From contig JASMHC010000009.1 in the NCBI GenBank assembly GCA_030750975.1, positions 234,291 to 298,290 of the forward strand: a DNA stretch of 64,000 nt. The letters are read 5' to 3'. This document shows, one piece after another, positions 18,195-25,964 of this stretch. Position 1 is the first letter of the stretch. Every line of letters begins with the position of its first letter. The stretch is from Paracoccaceae bacterium. GTDB lineage: Bacteria > Pseudomonadota > Alphaproteobacteria > Rhodobacterales > Rhodobacteraceae. The notes under the pieces were generated by a model, which was given only the letters and a program-made list of their open reading frames with translations, was not told where the DNA came from and made no database searches. The translations under genes and the position numbers were made by a program.

Positions 18195-18301
18195 CCAGCC
18201 AATCGTTCACAAACGAATTGGTAAATAAAGACTGGCTGGAAGGAAAGTATAGTCCTCGGTGCCGCGCTCTGGGTGGGGGCTGTTGAATCACGGCACCGAG
18301 G
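18195..18301 (-). promoter_or_regulatory. Structured ggt leader with mutually exclusive hairpins (riboswitch-like)
   Basis: Read on the minus strand, a perfect 11-bp stem (CCTCGGTGCCG / CGGCACCGAGG, arms 18291-18301 and 18254-18264) closes a 26-base loop. Downstream, CCAGCCAGTC (18239-18230) can pair with GATTGGCTGG (18204-18195), which contains the G-rich site 7-15 bases before the ggt ATG. Alternatively a local hairpin, ACCAA-T-TCGTT / AACGA-TTGG, uses part of the same 3' arm and would leave the GGCTGG end free. Competing folds over a ribosome-binding site are the usual architecture of a translational switch. The ligand, if any, is unknown, and a plus-strand small RNA is an alternative reading of the upper stem. 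Confidence 0.45.
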
Positions 18302-18403
18302 GAAGCCTTATGCAGCTACAAGACCTGTCTGACCGGGAATGTCGGCGGCATTACGAGGAGTTCGTGTTAATTTTGGGGCAATACAAAATTTGCAGGCCCA
18401 TTA

Positions 18404-18447
18404 GCGTTTCGAGATTATCTTGAGGCGCGAAGTTGATTTTGAAACGC
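18404..18447. repeat. Palindromic intergenic repeat GCGTTTC..GAAACGC, copy 1
   Basis: Outer arms GCGTTTC and GAAACGC bracket a 30-base middle containing TTGAGGCGCGAAGTTG. It is nearly identical to the element at 63713-63755 (about 38 of 44 positions by eye). It sits 2 bases from the 3' end of the RsbW-like gene, so it probably acts as that transcript's terminator. Confidence 0.7.
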
Positions 18448-18448
18448 A

Positions 18449-18940
18449 TCACTGTCGATCAAACTCCAACGTCAGAATATTGGTGCCAGCGCTTCGGTGA
18501 TAGCGAAGCGTCTGCGTCAGCGTGTGGATCAGCATCCACCCAAACCCGCCTTCCGGCAACTCTGCGAAGTTGGGGGATGCGCTTTCCGGCACGGTCCCTT
18601 TCGGATAGGCGCGGCCACGATCAATAATGGCGATCCGCACGCCCGCGCCTGTCACCCGGGCCAAAACCTCAATCTTCTGACGGGGCCTTAGCCCGCCATG
18701 TTCCACCACATTGTTCAGCGCTTCCGCCATTGCAATCTCGATATCGGCTTGCCTTTCAGCCGGGACCGCGTTTTGTGCAAGCCAGTCCGTCAGCTTGCGC
18801 AGCAGCGGCGCGACCGCGCAAAACTCGGCCCGCAATTGTCCGGTAAAAAGCAGCGATCCATTGCCCACCGACGCCACCAATACAGGCGCACTACGCCCGG
18901 GCGCCGGGGACGGCATCTGCCACGCTTTCATGAATGGCAA
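18449..18940 (-). CDS. RsbW-like anti-sigma serine kinase (HATPase_c_2)
   Basis: Up to 163 residues of the GHKL fold. N-box EIAMAEALNNVVEHGG, G1-box IIDRGRAY and G2-box PEGGFGWMLIHTL. Such proteins hold a sigma factor or other partner and phosphorylate a STAS antagonist. It overlaps the upstream STAS gene by 50 bases if the first ATG (MPFMKAW) is used; later starts (ATG at 18919, or GTG codons near 18870) would reduce the overlap and fit the domain edge better, so the start is uncertain. Neither a PP2C phosphatase nor a target sigma gene adjoins. Confidence 0.82.
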   Translation of the reverse strand: MPFMKAWQMPSPAPGRSAPVLVASVGNGSLLFTGQLRAEFCAVAPLLRKLTDWLAQNAVPAERQADIEIAMAEALNNVVEHGGLRPRQKIEVLARVTGAGVRIAIIDRGRAYPKGTVPESASPNFAELPEGGFGWMLIHTLTQTLRYHRSAGTNILTLEFDRQ

Positions 18941-19229
18941 ACACCCGGTCCATGCGGGTCAGGGAAAACACTTTGGCCACGGTTGTCCCCATTCCGCAAA
19001 GTTCCAGGCTTGTGGCGGGGGCCAGTAATTTCATCACCGCAACAATCGCCCCCAATCCCGATGAATCGACAAAATCAACCTCGGACAGGTCCAAAACCAC
19101 CCGTTTTGCGCTGTCCGGTGCCAGATCCCTGACCCTGTCTTTGAAACGGATCGCCAAGGCCGCGTCGATTCGTGGTTCAAGAACAGATATGACCGTATCG
19201 GTCCCGAATTCATGTGCCCGCAGGTTCAT
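18891..19229 (-). CDS. STAS-domain anti-sigma factor antagonist
   Basis: 112 residues, one STAS domain. VVLDLSEVDFVDSSGLGAIV contains the conserved DSSG serine that the partner kinase phosphorylates; ATSLELCGMGTTVAKVFSLT follows. When unphosphorylated it should bind the RsbW-like kinase encoded just downstream and release the kinase's target. First gene of the two-gene partner-switching unit, divergent from the thiolase gene. Confidence 0.9.
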   Translation of the reverse strand: MNLRAHEFGTDTVISVLEPRIDAALAIRFKDRVRDLAPDSAKRVVLDLSEVDFVDSSGLGAIVAVMKLLAPATSLELCGMGTTVAKVFSLTRMDRVFAIHESVADAVPGARA

Positions 19230-19323
19230 GCCGCAACGTCCTTTCCCTCAGATTAAGGGGCAGCCTAGACGGCAATCCTTACCATTCTGTATGCAAGTGC
19301 CGACAAAGAAGCAGGAGATGACC

Positions 19324-20496
19324 ATGCGTGACGTAGTGATTTCGGGCGCAGCCCGCACCCCGATGGGCGGCTTTCAGGGTGTGTTCAACGGTGTTCCAGC
19401 CGCCGAGCTTGGCGGCGCTGCCATAAAGGCGGCCCTGAACGATGCGCATGTCTCTACTGTGGACGAAGTTTTGATGGGCTGCGTACTGCCCGCCGGCCAG
19501 GGGCAGGCTCCGGCCCGTCAGGCCGGCTTTGCCGGAGGCTTGGGTGAAGAGGTCCCCGCAACCACATTGAACAAAATGTGCGGCTCGGGCATGCGCACCG
19601 CGATGATGGCGTTTGACCAGATCGCGCTGGGCCATGTGGACACGATGATCGCCGGCGGCATGGAAAGCATGTCAAACGCCCCCTATATCCTGCCAAACAT
19701 GCGCGGTGGGGCGCGGATCGGACATCAACAGGTACAAGACCATATGTTTCTCGATGGGCTTGAGGACGCCTATGACAAAGGCCGCCTGATGGGCACTTTC
19801 GCCGAAGATTGCGCCGAAAGCTTTCAGTTTACCCGCGAAGCGCAGGATGAGTACGCGCTGAAATCCCTGTCCAACGCCCTGGAAGCTCAAAAGAGCAACG
19901 CATTTGAAGCCGAGATTGCTCCGGTCACGCTGACAACCCGTAAGGGCGAGGTCCTTGTCAGCGAAGATGAACAGCCCGCCAAGGCCCGCCCTGAAAAAAT
20001 CCCCCATCTCAAACCGGCGTTTCGCAAGGACGGCACAGTCACTCCGGCAAACTCCTCGTCGATTTCTGATGGCGCGGCCGCCTTGGTTATGGCCTCGGCG
20101 GAACATGCCACGGCCAACGGTCTGAATATCCGCGCCCGCGTTCTTGGCCATGCCAGCCATGCGCAGGCCCCGGGCCTGTTCACCACCGCACCGGTTCCGG
20201 CCGCGCAAAAACTTCTGGACCGGATCGGCTGGACAAAGGACGATGTTGACCTATGGGAAGTCAACGAAGCCTTCGCTGTCGTCCCCATGGCCTTCATGCA
20301 TGAAATGGGATTGCCGCGCGACAAGGTCAACGTCAACGGTGGCGCCTGTGCGTTGGGCCACCCGATTGGCGCATCCGGCACCCGTATCATGGTGACATTG
20401 CTGAACGCATTGGAAACGCGCGGTCTCACACGCGGCGTGGCCGCCATCTGTATCGGTGGCGGTGAAGGCACCGCCATCGCCATTGAACGCATTTGA
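19324..20496 (+). CDS. Acetyl-CoA acetyltransferase / thiolase family enzyme
   Basis: 390 residues. The nucleophilic cysteine is in TLNKMCGSGMRTAM near residue 87, the histidine motif in NGGACALGHPIGASGTR, and a second cysteine in AAICIGGGEGTAIA. Either two acetyl-CoA units are condensed (polyhydroxybutyrate, ketone bodies) or 3-ketoacyl-CoA is cleaved; the sequence does not decide. The GGGEGTA ending differs from the commoner GGGMGVA of PhaA. AGGAG lies seven bases before the ATG at 19324; an in-frame ATG at 19318 is too close to that site. Confidence 0.92.
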   Translation: MRDVVISGAARTPMGGFQGVFNGVPAAELGGAAIKAALNDAHVSTVDEVLMGCVLPAGQGQAPARQAGFAGGLGEEVPATTLNKMCGSGMRTAMMAFDQIALGHVDTMIAGGMESMSNAPYILPNMRGGARIGHQQVQDHMFLDGLEDAYDKGRLMGTFAEDCAESFQFTREAQDEYALKSLSNALEAQKSNAFEAEIAPVTLTTRKGEVLVSEDEQPAKARPEKIPHLKPAFRKDGTVTPANSSSISDGAAALVMASAEHATANGLNIRARVLGHASHAQAPGLFTTAPVPAAQKLLDRIGWTKDDVDLWEVNEAFAVVPMAFMHEMGLPRDKVNVNGGACALGHPIGASGTRIMVTLLNALETRGLTRGVAAICIGGGEGTAIAIERI

Positions 20497-20506
20497 AGCA
20501 CTTTAA

Positions 20507-20561
20507 TCTTCTTTTGTCCTGAAATATCCTCGGGGGGTCCGGGGGGCAGACAGCCCCCCGG
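20507..20561 (-). repeat. Dispersed intergenic element, copy B
   Basis: Minus-strand orientation: hairpin CCGGGGGGC-TGTCT-GCCCCCCGG, then ACCCCCCGAGGATATTTCAG and GACAAAAGAAGA. It lies between two plus-strand genes, so it is antisense to both. This argues it is not simply their terminator. Confidence 0.75.
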
Positions 20562-20580
20562 CCTATCCCAAGGACATGCA

Positions 20581-21036
20581 ATGGCGGATTATCCAAGTCT
20601 GAAACAAACCATCGCCGCCCTCACCGAAGGCGAAACCGATGTGGTTTCCCTCATGGCCACATTGGCGTGCGAACTTCACCATGCCGACGACCGGTTTCAC
20701 TGGACTGGCTTTTACCGCGTCACCGGCCCAGAACTGCTTAAAATAGGGCCGTATCAAGGTGGCCATGGCTGTCTGGTGATCCCGTTTTCACGCGGTGTTT
20801 GCGGTGCCGCCGCCCGCACCGGCAAGACGCAGCTGATCGCCGATGTCGAGACCATCTCGGATCATATCGCCTGCTCGACCAGCACGCGGTCCGAATTGGT
20901 GATCCCCATCTATGACAGCCACAAAACCCTGCTCGGTGTTCTGGATATCGACAGTGATTTTCCAAACGCCTTCACTCAAGACGACGCCGACCAATTGGCG
21001 GCAATTCTGCACGACACATTCGGGCGGCTGAATTGA
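20581..21036 (+). CDS. msrC: Free methionine-(R)-sulfoxide reductase (GAF domain)
   Basis: 151-residue single GAF domain. The three cysteines needed for catalysis in fRMsr are all present: GGHGCLVIP, SRGVCGAAA and SDHIACSTSTRSELVIP. The C-terminal GVLDIDSDFPNAFTQDDADQL matches too. It reduces free methionine-R-sulfoxide using thioredoxin and protects the methionine pool from oxidation. The ATG is 19 bases after the repeat element, with AAGG six bases upstream. Confidence 0.92.
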   Translation: MADYPSLKQTIAALTEGETDVVSLMATLACELHHADDRFHWTGFYRVTGPELLKIGPYQGGHGCLVIPFSRGVCGAAARTGKTQLIADVETISDHIACSTSTRSELVIPIYDSHKTLLGVLDIDSDFPNAFTQDDADQLAAILHDTFGRLN

Positions 21037-21044
21037 CTCTTCTG

Positions 21045-21073
21045 TCGTGAAATTTTTCTTGATAATTTCACGA
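21045..21073. promoter_or_regulatory. Operator-like dyad before the XRE-cupin gene
   Basis: Perfect 9-bp inverted repeat TCGTGAAAT / ATTTCACGA with an 11-base AT-rich spacer, 40 bases before the XRE-cupin start and 8 bases after the msrC stop. Half-site centres are 20 bases apart (two helical turns), fitting a dimeric regulator, most simply the XRE protein itself. It could also fold as a hairpin in RNA. Confidence 0.5.
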
Positions 21074-21113
21074 AACTGAAACAGAATCTCCCCTGTTCAC
21101 GGGAGGGACTGTT

Positions 21114-21686
21114 TTGCTGCCAGCCGAATCAACAGAAGCCACATCGCTCGGGGCCGATATCCGCGCCTTGCGCAAAGTGCGCGGTCTGACATTGTCGGGC
21201 ATGGCCGAAGCGCTGGGCCGGTCCGTCGGTTGGCTTAGTCAGGTGGAACGCGATCTTTCGGTGCCGACGACCCGTGATTTACGCCAATTCAGCGCGGTTC
21301 TGGATGTACCCGTAACCATGTTGGTGGCAAACCAGCCGGCAAATGACGCTGAAACCGGCTATATCGTGCGGCGACACGCGCGGCGGCCGGTCAGTTCCGG
21401 CAAGGCGGGGCTGGTTGAGGAATTGCTCTCACCCGATCTGACCGATGATTTCGAGGTGGTGCATTCGACGTTTGAGCCGCGTTCCAAGATCACCGAGACC
21501 GTCACCCGCCCGACGCAAGAGCTTGGTTATCTCGTCTCGGGCCGGATGAGCATCGAGATCGACGGACAAGTCTTCGACATCCGCGCCGGCGACAGCTTCC
21601 GCATTCGCGGCGAGGCGTTCCGCTGGTCTAACCCGCATGATGACCCCGCCGTGGCGATCTGGGTGATCGCACCGCCGGTCTATTAG
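21114..21686 (+). CDS. XRE-family transcriptional regulator with C-terminal cupin domain
   Basis: 190 residues. A helix-turn-helix of the XRE type spans about residues 13-67 (IRALRKVRGLTLSGMAEAL, then VGWLSQVERDLSVPT). A cupin sensor domain covers about 110-185 (TQELGYLVSGRMSIEIDG, DSFRIRGEAFRWSNP). Members often control amine or amino-acid catabolism next to them. The start is probably TTG, because GGGAGGG lies seven bases upstream and no ATG fits. As first gene of a same-strand series with a dyad in front, it is likely the local regulator. Confidence 0.88.
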   Translation: MLPAESTEATSLGADIRALRKVRGLTLSGMAEALGRSVGWLSQVERDLSVPTTRDLRQFSAVLDVPVTMLVANQPANDAETGYIVRRHARRPVSSGKAGLVEELLSPDLTDDFEVVHSTFEPRSKITETVTRPTQELGYLVSGRMSIEIDGQVFDIRAGDSFRIRGEAFRWSNPHDDPAVAIWVIAPPVY

Positions 21687-21698
21687 GGGGGGGGAAGA

Positions 21699-22322
21699 AT
21701 GCTTGAAACGCTGATCAATATGGACCCATGGACCGTTGCCTCATTCGTCGGGGCAGGGGTGGTACTGAACCTGACCCCGGGCGCGGATGTGCTGTTCACC
21801 ACCGCTTCCGGCATCAAGGGCGGCTGGCGCTACGGCGTGGCCGCTGCGTTCGGCATCACGCTGGGCAGCGCCATTCATGTCATCCTCGCGGTTCTCGGGG
21901 TTTCTGCCGCCATCGCGGCAATTCCCTTTGGTCTTGAGATTATCCGTTATCTCGGCGCCGCCTACCTCGCCTATCTCGCCGTTCAGGCGTGGCGTGCCAA
22001 ACCAAATGTCCACCAGCCCACGGCCGCTGACAGCCTGACCAGCGCCATCAAACGTGGCCTGATTACCAATATCCTCAACCCCAAGGTGGGCCTGTTCATC
22101 CTCGCCTTCCTGCCGCAATTCACCGATCCCGCCATCGGTCCGGTCTGGCAACAGATGCTGTTTCTTGGCGTTCTGTTCATCCTCACCGGTTTCACAATCA
22201 CGGCCCTTTACGGTGTCATCTCGGGCCTGTCCCGAAACGCCTTTCAAAGCCGCCTTTCCATTCTCAACAAAATCTCCGCCCTCATCTTCGGCGGCCTTGC
22301 AGCGCGTCTCGTGCTGAACTGA
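21699..22322 (+). CDS. LysE/RhtB family amino-acid exporter
   Basis: 207 residues with about six hydrophobic helices. The family signature NLTPGADVLFTTASGIKGGWR lies at residues 24-44, and ITNILNPKVGLFILAFLPQF in the second half. It exports amino acids or similar metabolites; the specific substrate is unknown. The gene begins 12 bases after the XRE gene, behind a run of nine G that merges into its ribosome-binding site (GGGGAAGA). Confidence 0.88.
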   Translation: MLETLINMDPWTVASFVGAGVVLNLTPGADVLFTTASGIKGGWRYGVAAAFGITLGSAIHVILAVLGVSAAIAAIPFGLEIIRYLGAAYLAYLAVQAWRAKPNVHQPTAADSLTSAIKRGLITNILNPKVGLFILAFLPQFTDPAIGPVWQQMLFLGVLFILTGFTITALYGVISGLSRNAFQSRLSILNKISALIFGGLAARLVLN

Positions 22323-22339
22323 CTTAGGGAGACCAAACC

Positions 22340-24805
22340 ATGTCCGACTTCCCCACAAAAGCCCGCGTCGTCATCATTGGCGGCGGCGTCGTTGGCACCT
22401 CAACGCTTTATCATCTGGCCAAAAAAGGCTGGACTGACTGCGTTCTGCTGGAAAAGAACGAGCTGACGGCAGGCTCCACATGGCACGCGGCGGGCAACGT
22501 GCCGACATTTTCGACCTCATGGTCGATCATGAACATGCAGCGCTACTCGACCGAGCTTTATTCGGGTCTGGCCGAAGAAGTCGACTATCCGATGAATTAC
22601 CACCAGACCGGATCCATCCGCCTGGCGCATACCAAGGAACGGATGCAGGAATTCGAACGCGCCTGTTCCATGGGCCGCTATCAGGGCATCGAGATGGAGA
22701 TGTGGACGCCCGAAGAAGCCAAAGAGCGTTACCCCTTCCTTGAAACCCACGACCTGATGGGTGTGCTTTGGGATCCGTCCGATGGCGACATTGACCCTGC
22801 ACAGGTCACGCAGGCATTGGCCAAGGGTGCCCGCGACATGGGCCAGAAAATCCTGCGGTTTACCCCGGCAACCGGTGTGACCCAAATGGAAGATGACACA
22901 TGGATCGTGCACACCGAAAAGGGCGATATTGAATGCGACTATGTGGTCAACGCCGCCGGATACTACGCCCAGCGTGTGGGCGAGATGTTCAAACCCTACG
23001 GCGGGCGCACCGTGCCGATGATGGTGATGGAGCACCAATATCTTCTGACCGAACAAATCCCCGAAATCGAAGCGTGGTCAAAAGAACATGGCGGCAAGCT
23101 GCCGCTGATCCGTGACGTGGACGTGTCCTATTATCTGCGTCAGGAAAAAAACGGCTACAACCTTGGCCCTTACGAGCCGAACTGCAAAGGCCACTGGCTG
23201 GGCGATGACGACAAGATGCCCGAGGATTTTAGCTTCCAGCTTTGGCAGGAAGACCTAGACCGGATCGAAGACATCGTCGTCGATGCGATGGCCCGCGTGC
23301 CGCTGATGGAAAGCTCGGGCGTAAGCTCGGTCATCAACGGCCCGATCCCCTATGCGCCCGATGGTCTGCCGCTGATAGGCCCGATGCCCGGCGTGAAAAA
23401 CGCCTTTGAGGCGTGTGTTTTCACCTTCGGCATCGCCCAGGGCGGCGGCGCGGGCAAGGTAATGGCCGAATGGATCGTCGATGGCGGTACCGAATGGGAC
23501 ATGTGGGCCGTCGATCCCCGCCGCTACACCGATTACACCGATCAGGACTACTGCAACGTCAAAGGGATGGAGGTTTACGGCAACGAATATGCCATGCACT
23601 TCCCCCACCACGAATGGCCCGCCGGCCGCGATAAAAAGCTCTCACCGATCCATGACAGGATCATCGCGGCTGGCGGCGTCATGGGTGCCTATAACGGCTG
23701 GGAACGCGCCAACTGGTATGCGCAAGCTGGCGACGACACCAGTCACGAAGCCACCCAGACATGGGGCCGCCAAGGCCCATGGCAACAGAGGATCAAGGAA
23801 GAATGCGAAGCAGTGCGCGACGCGGCAGGCATTCTCGATCTGCCCGGTTTCTCGCGTTACCGCTTGGAAGGCGAAGGGGCGGCCGAGTTTCTTCGCGGCC
23901 TCGCGACGGGGGGAATTCCCAAGGTGGGCCGCATCGGTCTGATCTATATCGCGGATCATCGCGGGCGCATCGTGACCGAAATGTCTGCCATGCGCATCGC
24001 CGAAGATTTCTTCTTCCTCATCACGGCGGCGGGGGCCGAGTGGCACGATTTCGAGCTTTTGCAAAAGCACGCGCCCAAGGACGCAGGTTTCACGCTGACC
24101 AACGTCACCAAGGATTTCATGACGCAAATCTTCACCGGTCCGAAAACCCGCGACATTCTGGCGGAAATCTCGGACGCCGACCTGTCGAAGGGCTGGCTGA
24201 CCCACCAGTCGGCGCAGATCAACGGCACCTGGGTGCAACTGGTCCGCGTCTCCTTCGCGGGCGAGCTTGGCTGGGAAATCCACACCAAAGTCGAAGACAC
24301 CGCGAAAGTGTTCGACGACGTGATGGCCGCAGGCGAAAAACACGGGTTGAAACCCTTCGGCATGTACGCTCTGAACAGCTTGCGCATCGAAAAAGGCTAC
24401 CGCGCGTGGAAAGGCGATCTGTCTACCGACTACACCATGCTGCAAGGCGGGCTTGGCCGTTTCGTCAAGCTCGACAAGCCACAGGATTTCCCGGGCAAGG
24501 CGGCGATCCAGATCGAAAAGCAACAGGGCGTTACCAAATCCTTCGTCACGCTGATCGTTGACGCGGGCGATGCAGACGCGCCTTACATGTCCTGCATCTG
24601 GCATAACGGTGAAATCGTCGGTGAAACCACCAGCGGAGCTTACGGCTATCGCGTTGGTGCCTCGATCGCGCTGGGGATGATCCGCCCTGATCTGAATCAG
24701 CCCGGCACCGAGGTTGAGGTTGAAATCTACGGCGAGAAATACAAAGCGGTCGTCCAGAAAGACGAACCGCTGTGGGATCCCGCCAACGAACGTCTGCGGG
24801 CGTAA
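22340..24805 (+). CDS. FAD/GcvT dehydrogenase of the dimethylglycine/sarcosine dehydrogenase family (paralogue 1)
   Basis: 821 residues. The N-terminal FAD-binding oxidoreductase begins VVIIGGGVVGTSTLYHLAKK. The histidine of STWHAAGN is where FAD is covalently attached in dimethylglycine dehydrogenases. The second half is a GcvT-like tetrahydrofolate-binding aminomethyltransferase region (SRYRLEGEGAAEFLRGLATG, FAGELGWEIH, GMYALNSLRIEKGYRAW). It should demethylate an N-methylated amine and hand formaldehyde-level carbon to tetrahydrofolate. The exact substrate is not set by sequence. It starts 17 bases after lysE. Confidence 0.85.
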   Translation: MSDFPTKARVVIIGGGVVGTSTLYHLAKKGWTDCVLLEKNELTAGSTWHAAGNVPTFSTSWSIMNMQRYSTELYSGLAEEVDYPMNYHQTGSIRLAHTKERMQEFERACSMGRYQGIEMEMWTPEEAKERYPFLETHDLMGVLWDPSDGDIDPAQVTQALAKGARDMGQKILRFTPATGVTQMEDDTWIVHTEKGDIECDYVVNAAGYYAQRVGEMFKPYGGRTVPMMVMEHQYLLTEQIPEIEAWSKEHGGKLPLIRDVDVSYYLRQEKNGYNLGPYEPNCKGHWLGDDDKMPEDFSFQLWQEDLDRIEDIVVDAMARVPLMESSGVSSVINGPIPYAPDGLPLIGPMPGVKNAFEACVFTFGIAQGGGAGKVMAEWIVDGGTEWDMWAVDPRRYTDYTDQDYCNVKGMEVYGNEYAMHFPHHEWPAGRDKKLSPIHDRIIAAGGVMGAYNGWERANWYAQAGDDTSHEATQTWGRQGPWQQRIKEECEAVRDAAGILDLPGFSRYRLEGEGAAEFLRGLATGGIPKVGRIGLIYIADHRGRIVTEMSAMRIAEDFFFLITAAGAEWHDFELLQKHAPKDAGFTLTNVTKDFMTQIFTGPKTRDILAEISDADLSKGWLTHQSAQINGTWVQLVRVSFAGELGWEIHTKVEDTAKVFDDVMAAGEKHGLKPFGMYALNSLRIEKGYRAWKGDLSTDYTMLQGGLGRFVKLDKPQDFPGKAAIQIEKQQGVTKSFVTLIVDAGDADAPYMSCIWHNGEIVGETTSGAYGYRVGASIALGMIRPDLNQPGTEVEVEIYGEKYKAVVQKDEPLWDPANERLRA

Positions 24806-24816
24806 AGACCACGCGG

Positions 24817-24872
24817 CCCCGGATCATGTCCGGGGGCGGCAAGACAACCTCGCCCCGGCCCCCGCGCCGGGG
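24817..24872. repeat. Two adjacent GC-rich hairpins after the first dehydrogenase
   Basis: CCCCGGA-TCATG-TCCGGGG (24817-24835) and CCCCGGC-CCCCGC-GCCGGGG (24853-24872). Both are perfect 7-bp stems without T-runs, filling the gap before the MDR gene. They lack the GGATATTT tail of the main repeat family; they may be a separate repeat or transcript-stabilising stems. Confidence 0.6.
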
Positions 24873-24893
24873 TCTCACCCCAAGGATCCAACA

Positions 24894-25964
24894 GTGCCAA
24901 ACCTGCCCACACATATGTCCGGCGTTTATCTGACCCGCCACGGCGGACCCGAGGCGCTGGAGTGGCGGACGGATATTCCCGTGCCAACCCCCGGCGCGGG
25001 GCAAGTGCTGGTGCAGGTGCTGGCGGCAGGCGTCAATAACACCGACATCAACACCCGCATCGGATGGTATTCCTCGGATGTCACAGGTGCCACCGACAGC
25101 GGTGAGGTCGGCAAAGCGGGCGGGCACGCAGGCGCCCTCGACTTTCCCCGAATTCAGGGTGGAGACATCTGCGGACGCATCGTCGCACTCGGGCAGGGCG
25201 TCGAAGGCTTCGCTATCGGCAACCGCGTCACCTGCGCCATCAACCTGCCTCGTCCGACACCGGAAAACCCGACCGCCTATATCGCCCTTGGGTCCGAGAT
25301 TGACGGGGCCTTCGCGCAATTCTGCCTGCTGGACGCTGCGGATATTTTCAACGTCACAGCTTCCCCCCTCACCGACACCGAAATCGCCGCCATGCCCTGC
25401 GCCTACGGCACCGCCTATAACCTTCTGCATCGCGCGGGCGTTTCCAAAGGCCATAACGTCCTCATCACCGGCGCCTCCGGCGGCGTCGGCATGGCCGCCG
25501 TACAAATCGCCGCCCTCAAAGGCGCATCAGTCACCGGCGTCGCCTCAGCCGCCAAACAACAGGACGTGCTGACCATGGGCGCAGCGCAAACCCTTGACCG
25601 CGCCGATACCCCACCCGAAAACACCTACGATATCGTCATCGACGTGGTCGCAGGCGACGCCTTCCAAAGCCTGATCCGGGCGCTCAAACCGGGCGGTCAC
25701 TACGCCACCTCGGGCGCCATCGCAGGTCCGATCGTGCAGGCCGACCTGCGCGAGGTTTACTTGCGCGACATTACCATCCACGGCTGTACCTTCACCCCGC
25801 GTTCCGTCTTCGCCGAGCTTATCGTCCTGATCAATCAAGGCGCCCTCACCCCCCTGATTTCAGCCACCTACCCGCTAAGCAAAATCCATGAAGCGCAAGA
25901 CACTTTCATGCAAAAATCCCTGCCCGGAAAATTCGTCCTCCTCCCGCCAAAGGTGCCCTCATGA
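24894..25964 (+). CDS. Zinc-type alcohol dehydrogenase-like / quinone oxidoreductase (MDR superfamily)
   Basis: 356 residues if GTG at 24894 is the start (AAGGA seven bases upstream). Residues 1-150 form the GroES-like domain (AAGVNNTDINTR, DICGRIVALGQGVEGF). The nucleotide fold has GASGGVGMAAVQIAALKGA, typical of NADPH-using MDR enzymes. The zinc ligands of classical alcohol dehydrogenase are not evident, so it is more likely a quinone/enone reductase-like enzyme. It overlaps the next gene by 4 bases (ATGA), so the two are translated together. Confidence 0.82.
   Translation: MPNLPTHMSGVYLTRHGGPEALEWRTDIPVPTPGAGQVLVQVLAAGVNNTDINTRIGWYSSDVTGATDSGEVGKAGGHAGALDFPRIQGGDICGRIVALGQGVEGFAIGNRVTCAINLPRPTPENPTAYIALGSEIDGAFAQFCLLDAADIFNVTASPLTDTEIAAMPCAYGTAYNLLHRAGVSKGHNVLITGASGGVGMAAVQIAALKGASVTGVASAAKQQDVLTMGAAQTLDRADTPPENTYDIVIDVVAGDAFQSLIRALKPGGHYATSGAIAGPIVQADLREVYLRDITIHGCTFTPRSVFAELIVLINQGALTPLISATYPLSKIHEAQDTFMQKSLPGKFVLLPPKVPS

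Noticed and set aside
18310..18423. 37-residue open frame starting MQLQDLSDREC
   Set aside because: Its end overlaps the palindromic repeat, there is no ribosome-binding site, and its composition is not protein-like.
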